Assembly (NCBI GenBank): GCA_964457945.1
Contig: CAYWFX010000058.1
Coordinates: 1 to 16,496 of the forward strand
Source: PHAA01 sp964457945
GTDB taxonomy: Bacteria; Bacillota; Syntrophomonadia; Syntrophomonadales; Syntrophomonadaceae
Direction of reading: 5' to 3'
Length of the DNA: 16,496 bases
The translations under genes and the position numbers were made by a program. This document shows positions 14,969 to 16,496 of this stretch, piece by piece (position 1 is the first letter of the stretch; the number at the start of each line of letters is the position of its first letter). Below the pieces are notes generated by a model, which had not been told where the DNA came from, did no database searches, and worked only from the letters and a program-made list of their open reading frames with translations.

Positions 14969-15170
14969 GTGTTCTTTTAATATTCTATCAACATTTCTCG
15001 AATATCTGCGAATCCATCTTTCTATGCACCGCTATCCCATCTAAACTCAAACTACTAACTAATTCTTATCTTCTCCCCTCTCAACTTCATGTAAAATTTA
15101 ACAATTACATAAAAACCTAGCTTAAGGAGAAAATAGAATAAGAGAAACCAAGCATGAAGGAGGATAAGAA
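14969..15170 (+). other. Intergenic segment with a 59-base G-free stretch
   Basis: No gene is seen. Positions 15032-15090 contain no G on the + strand and are C/T/A-rich, so the complementary strand is C-free. AAGGAGG at 15157-15163 serves the next gene. I cannot assign a firm promoter. Confidence 0.6.
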
Positions 15171-15443
15171 ATGCAAGATAAAAGAGGATCAATTGTAAGC
15201 AAAAAAGATTTCATTAAGGACGGACTATATGCCAAAGAAGAGTACGAAGGTCTCCTGGTCAGTTCAGATATGCAGCAGGGTTGCTATAATTTAGGGGTGC
15301 AGCTCGCTGAAGACAAAGTATTGTTTGTTGACCAGGCTACAGAAAGCAACATAAATGAGAAGCTGCAGACATGGGTACCTCAGATACAGACTCTCCAGCG
15401 TCAGCATAATGTGAAAAATAATTCCGGAAATTACGCCAGATAA
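15171..15443 (+). CDS. Small soluble protein of unknown family, paralog 1 of a tandem pair
   Basis: A 90-residue protein without signal peptide or membrane helix. The ATG follows AAGGAGG by seven bases, so translation should be efficient. I do not recognise the family. Residues 13-78 align without large gaps to the next gene's product: shared GLL-V/I-x-S-D, then YN-L/I-G-V/I-Q, and a C-terminal helix with an aromatic residue (LQTWVPQIQTLQRQ). Predicted pattern is two short beta hairpins followed by an amphipathic helix. The C-terminus is polar (NVKNNSGNYAR). The two genes lie 29 bases apart and share a downstream terminator, so they are probably one transcript. Confidence 0.8.
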   Translation: MQDKRGSIVSKKDFIKDGLYAKEEYEGLLVSSDMQQGCYNLGVQLAEDKVLFVDQATESNINEKLQTWVPQIQTLQRQHNVKNNSGNYAR

Positions 15444-15472
15444 CCTACATGCCCAAAAAAAGGAGGCGGAGC

Positions 15473-15736
15473 ATGACTGATATCCAAAGCATTGAGACTC
15501 CAATATTAAGTATGGATGAATTTAAGATCGGTTTGATAGACAAAGATCAAACACCGGGTTTGCTCATCCGTTCTGATGAGAATGGATACTATAACATAGG
15601 TATCCAAATCAACGATAAGGAAGTCGTGAAAGTAGCTTCGGCTGGTGAAGATGATGCCATGGCGAAGATCGAATTCTGGTCGGATAGAATAGAGCAGGTA
15701 AAGCAGCGTTATAAGGATCGACAACCGCAGTTATAG
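15473..15736 (+). CDS. Small soluble protein of unknown family, paralog 2 of a tandem pair
   Basis: An 87-residue protein starting at the ATG at 15473, six bases after a perfect AGGAGG. An in-frame ATG at 15449 would place the Shine-Dalgarno inside the coding region and add a Lys/Arg-rich stub, so I reject it. It aligns with the preceding product: GLLIRSDENG against GLLVSSDMQQG, YYNIGIQI against CYNLGVQL, and a matching helix (MAKIEFWSDRIEQVKQRY). It is acidic at the start and basic at the end. No known domain is recognised. The strong ribosome binding site and a terminator right after the stop suggest a well-expressed bicistronic pair. Confidence 0.8.
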   Translation: MTDIQSIETPILSMDEFKIGLIDKDQTPGLLIRSDENGYYNIGIQINDKEVVKVASAGEDDAMAKIEFWSDRIEQVKQRYKDRQPQL

Positions 15737-15742
15737 TCCTTC

Positions 15743-15768
15743 GGGGGTGAATAAACCCCTCTTTTTTT
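15743..15768 (+). terminator. Rho-independent terminator after the paralog pair
   Basis: GGGGGT (15743-15748) pairs with ACCCCT (15755-15760) with one wobble pair and a 6-base loop, followed by seven T residues (15762-15768). It starts seven bases after the stop codon. Confidence 0.75.
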
Positions 15769-15827
15769 GTTTGGAAGGGCATACTTAGCATATGCAATCA
15801 GTATATAATATACGTAGGGGGGATATT

Positions 15828-16421
15828 ATGACTGATTTAAAACAATTGCTAGGATTTCCTTTTGAAGATCGGGAATGGCTGGTGAAAATGCTTTTAGGGA
15901 GTGTAATTACTATAGTTCCGGTATTAAACTTTCTAACCTTGGGATATTTTATCAGAAGTATTAATTATGGTTGGCGCGGTCGCCACAGTCTGCCCGATTG
16001 GGATAACTGGCCGGAATTGTTCAAAGACGGATTAATGGTATTTATTATCTCCCTGGCATATCTCGTGATACCTCTAGTCTCAGCTTACCTGATTGCTATG
16101 CTTCCCGGCATTGGAATAATACTGGCCTCCATAATAATATTCATAATGGGACTTATTATACCTATGGCAATTGCAAATTATGCTATGCGCAGGAATATAA
16201 GAGATGCCTTTAGCCTGGGAGAGATTTTCTACCTGGCGAGCCGGGTCTTTAACTTCTATGTTATAGGCTACTTAGCGGTTACCTTGGGTGTGATATTAGG
16301 GGTTGCACTTCTAATGAGTATTCCTTTGATTGGTTTTATTGGCGGAGTATTTATCTTTTACTGTGGGGTAGTCTTTTCGAACTTCCTGGGAAACATATAC
16401 CACGAAGCTACTCGGAGATAA
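15828..16421 (+). CDS. DUF4013-type integral membrane protein
   Basis: A 197-residue membrane protein of unknown function. The ATG at 15828 is preceded by AGGGGGGAT five bases upstream and gives the family's usual beginning (an F-x-F-E-D-x-x-W segment). An earlier in-frame ATG at 15792 has no Shine-Dalgarno. About five membrane segments are visible, roughly 20-44, 68-93, 97-122, 142-168 and 170-192. The conserved loop between helices 1 and 2 (GYFIRSINYGWRG, then LPDWDNWPELFKDGL) fits the DUF4013 signature as I know it from bacteria and archaea. It follows a terminator, so it is probably its own unit. A TATAAT at 15804-15809 lies 19 bases upstream of the start, with no good -35. Confidence 0.82.
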   Translation: MTDLKQLLGFPFEDREWLVKMLLGSVITIVPVLNFLTLGYFIRSINYGWRGRHSLPDWDNWPELFKDGLMVFIISLAYLVIPLVSAYLIAMLPGIGIILASIIIFIMGLIIPMAIANYAMRRNIRDAFSLGEIFYLASRVFNFYVIGYLAVTLGVILGVALLMSIPLIGFIGGVFIFYCGVVFSNFLGNIYHEATRR

Positions 16422-16442
16422 GAAACCAAAGCCACTTAGTGC

Positions 16443-16496
16443 TGTCAATGATCAGGGAAAATGTCACCCCTTACGTAGATAAGTGATCAGCAATAA
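16443..16496 (+). mobile_element. Probable left end of an IS21-family insertion sequence, cut by window edge
   Basis: The sequence from TGTCAATGATCAGGG (16443) through AATGTCACCCC resembles IS21-family termini, which begin with TG and carry repeated TGATCAGGG-type transposase-binding units. A second partial unit, TGATCAGCAATAA (16484-16496), matches the first at 10 of 13 positions and runs into the window end. The transposase genes would lie beyond the window. The assignment is from family knowledge. Confidence 0.55.

Noticed and set aside
15153..15197. 14-codon frame MKEDKKCKIKEDQL overlapping the first paralog
   Set aside because: Nearest upstream AAGGAG is too far (about 24 bases), and the AAGGAGG inside it clearly serves the next ATG.
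1..16496. CRISPR array or classical defence island
   Set aside because: No regularly spaced direct repeats and no nuclease, helicase or methylase genes apart from the tiny GIY-YIG protein.

Overview
The window looks like chromosomal DNA from a low-to-moderate GC Firmicute of class Clostridia. My guess is something close to Syntrophomonas or the Peptococcaceae, but that rests on gene content and not on any search. Supporting signs are strong AGGAGG-type ribosome binding sites, S-layer-homology (SLH) surface proteins, a Min system that includes MinE, and a PpsR-type dikinase regulator.

Layout. Positions 1-6918 hold two large secreted, modular surface proteins in tandem on the + strand. The first is cut by the window edge and consists of beta-rich/Ig-like modules. 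The second has a signal peptide, three SLH repeats, a FecR-like domain, a Pro/Ala-rich linker and three tandem beta-sandwich repeats. The gap 6919-7381 is a small graveyard of mobile-DNA debris: a perfect hairpin without a T-tract, a stretch that reads like group II intron domain I, and a complete promoter plus Shine-Dalgarno leading to an 8-codon stub. It ends in a bidirectional terminator shared with the convergent operon.

Positions 7382-11022 are a minus-strand operon in the order minD-minE-minC-class III adenylate cyclase (CHASE2 type). It combines division-site selection with a membrane cAMP-producing sensor. Divergent from it, at 11323-13389, is a class A penicillin-binding protein with its own promoter. 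Next come ppsR (13620-14447), a roughly 173 bp element with 20 bp inverted ends and internal hairpins, a small GIY-YIG protein, two adjacent small paralogous proteins of a family I do not recognise, a terminator, and a DUF4013-type membrane protein. The last 54 bases look like the left end of an IS21-family insertion sequence running off the window.

Functionally the core is a cell-envelope and division neighbourhood: S-layer proteins, Min proteins, a cell-wall synthase and a membrane cyclase. The least explained parts are the tandem paralog pair at 15171-15736, the inverted-repeat element at 14495-14667, and the MinDEC-cyclase arrangement. I did not find a convincing wholly new multi-gene system.
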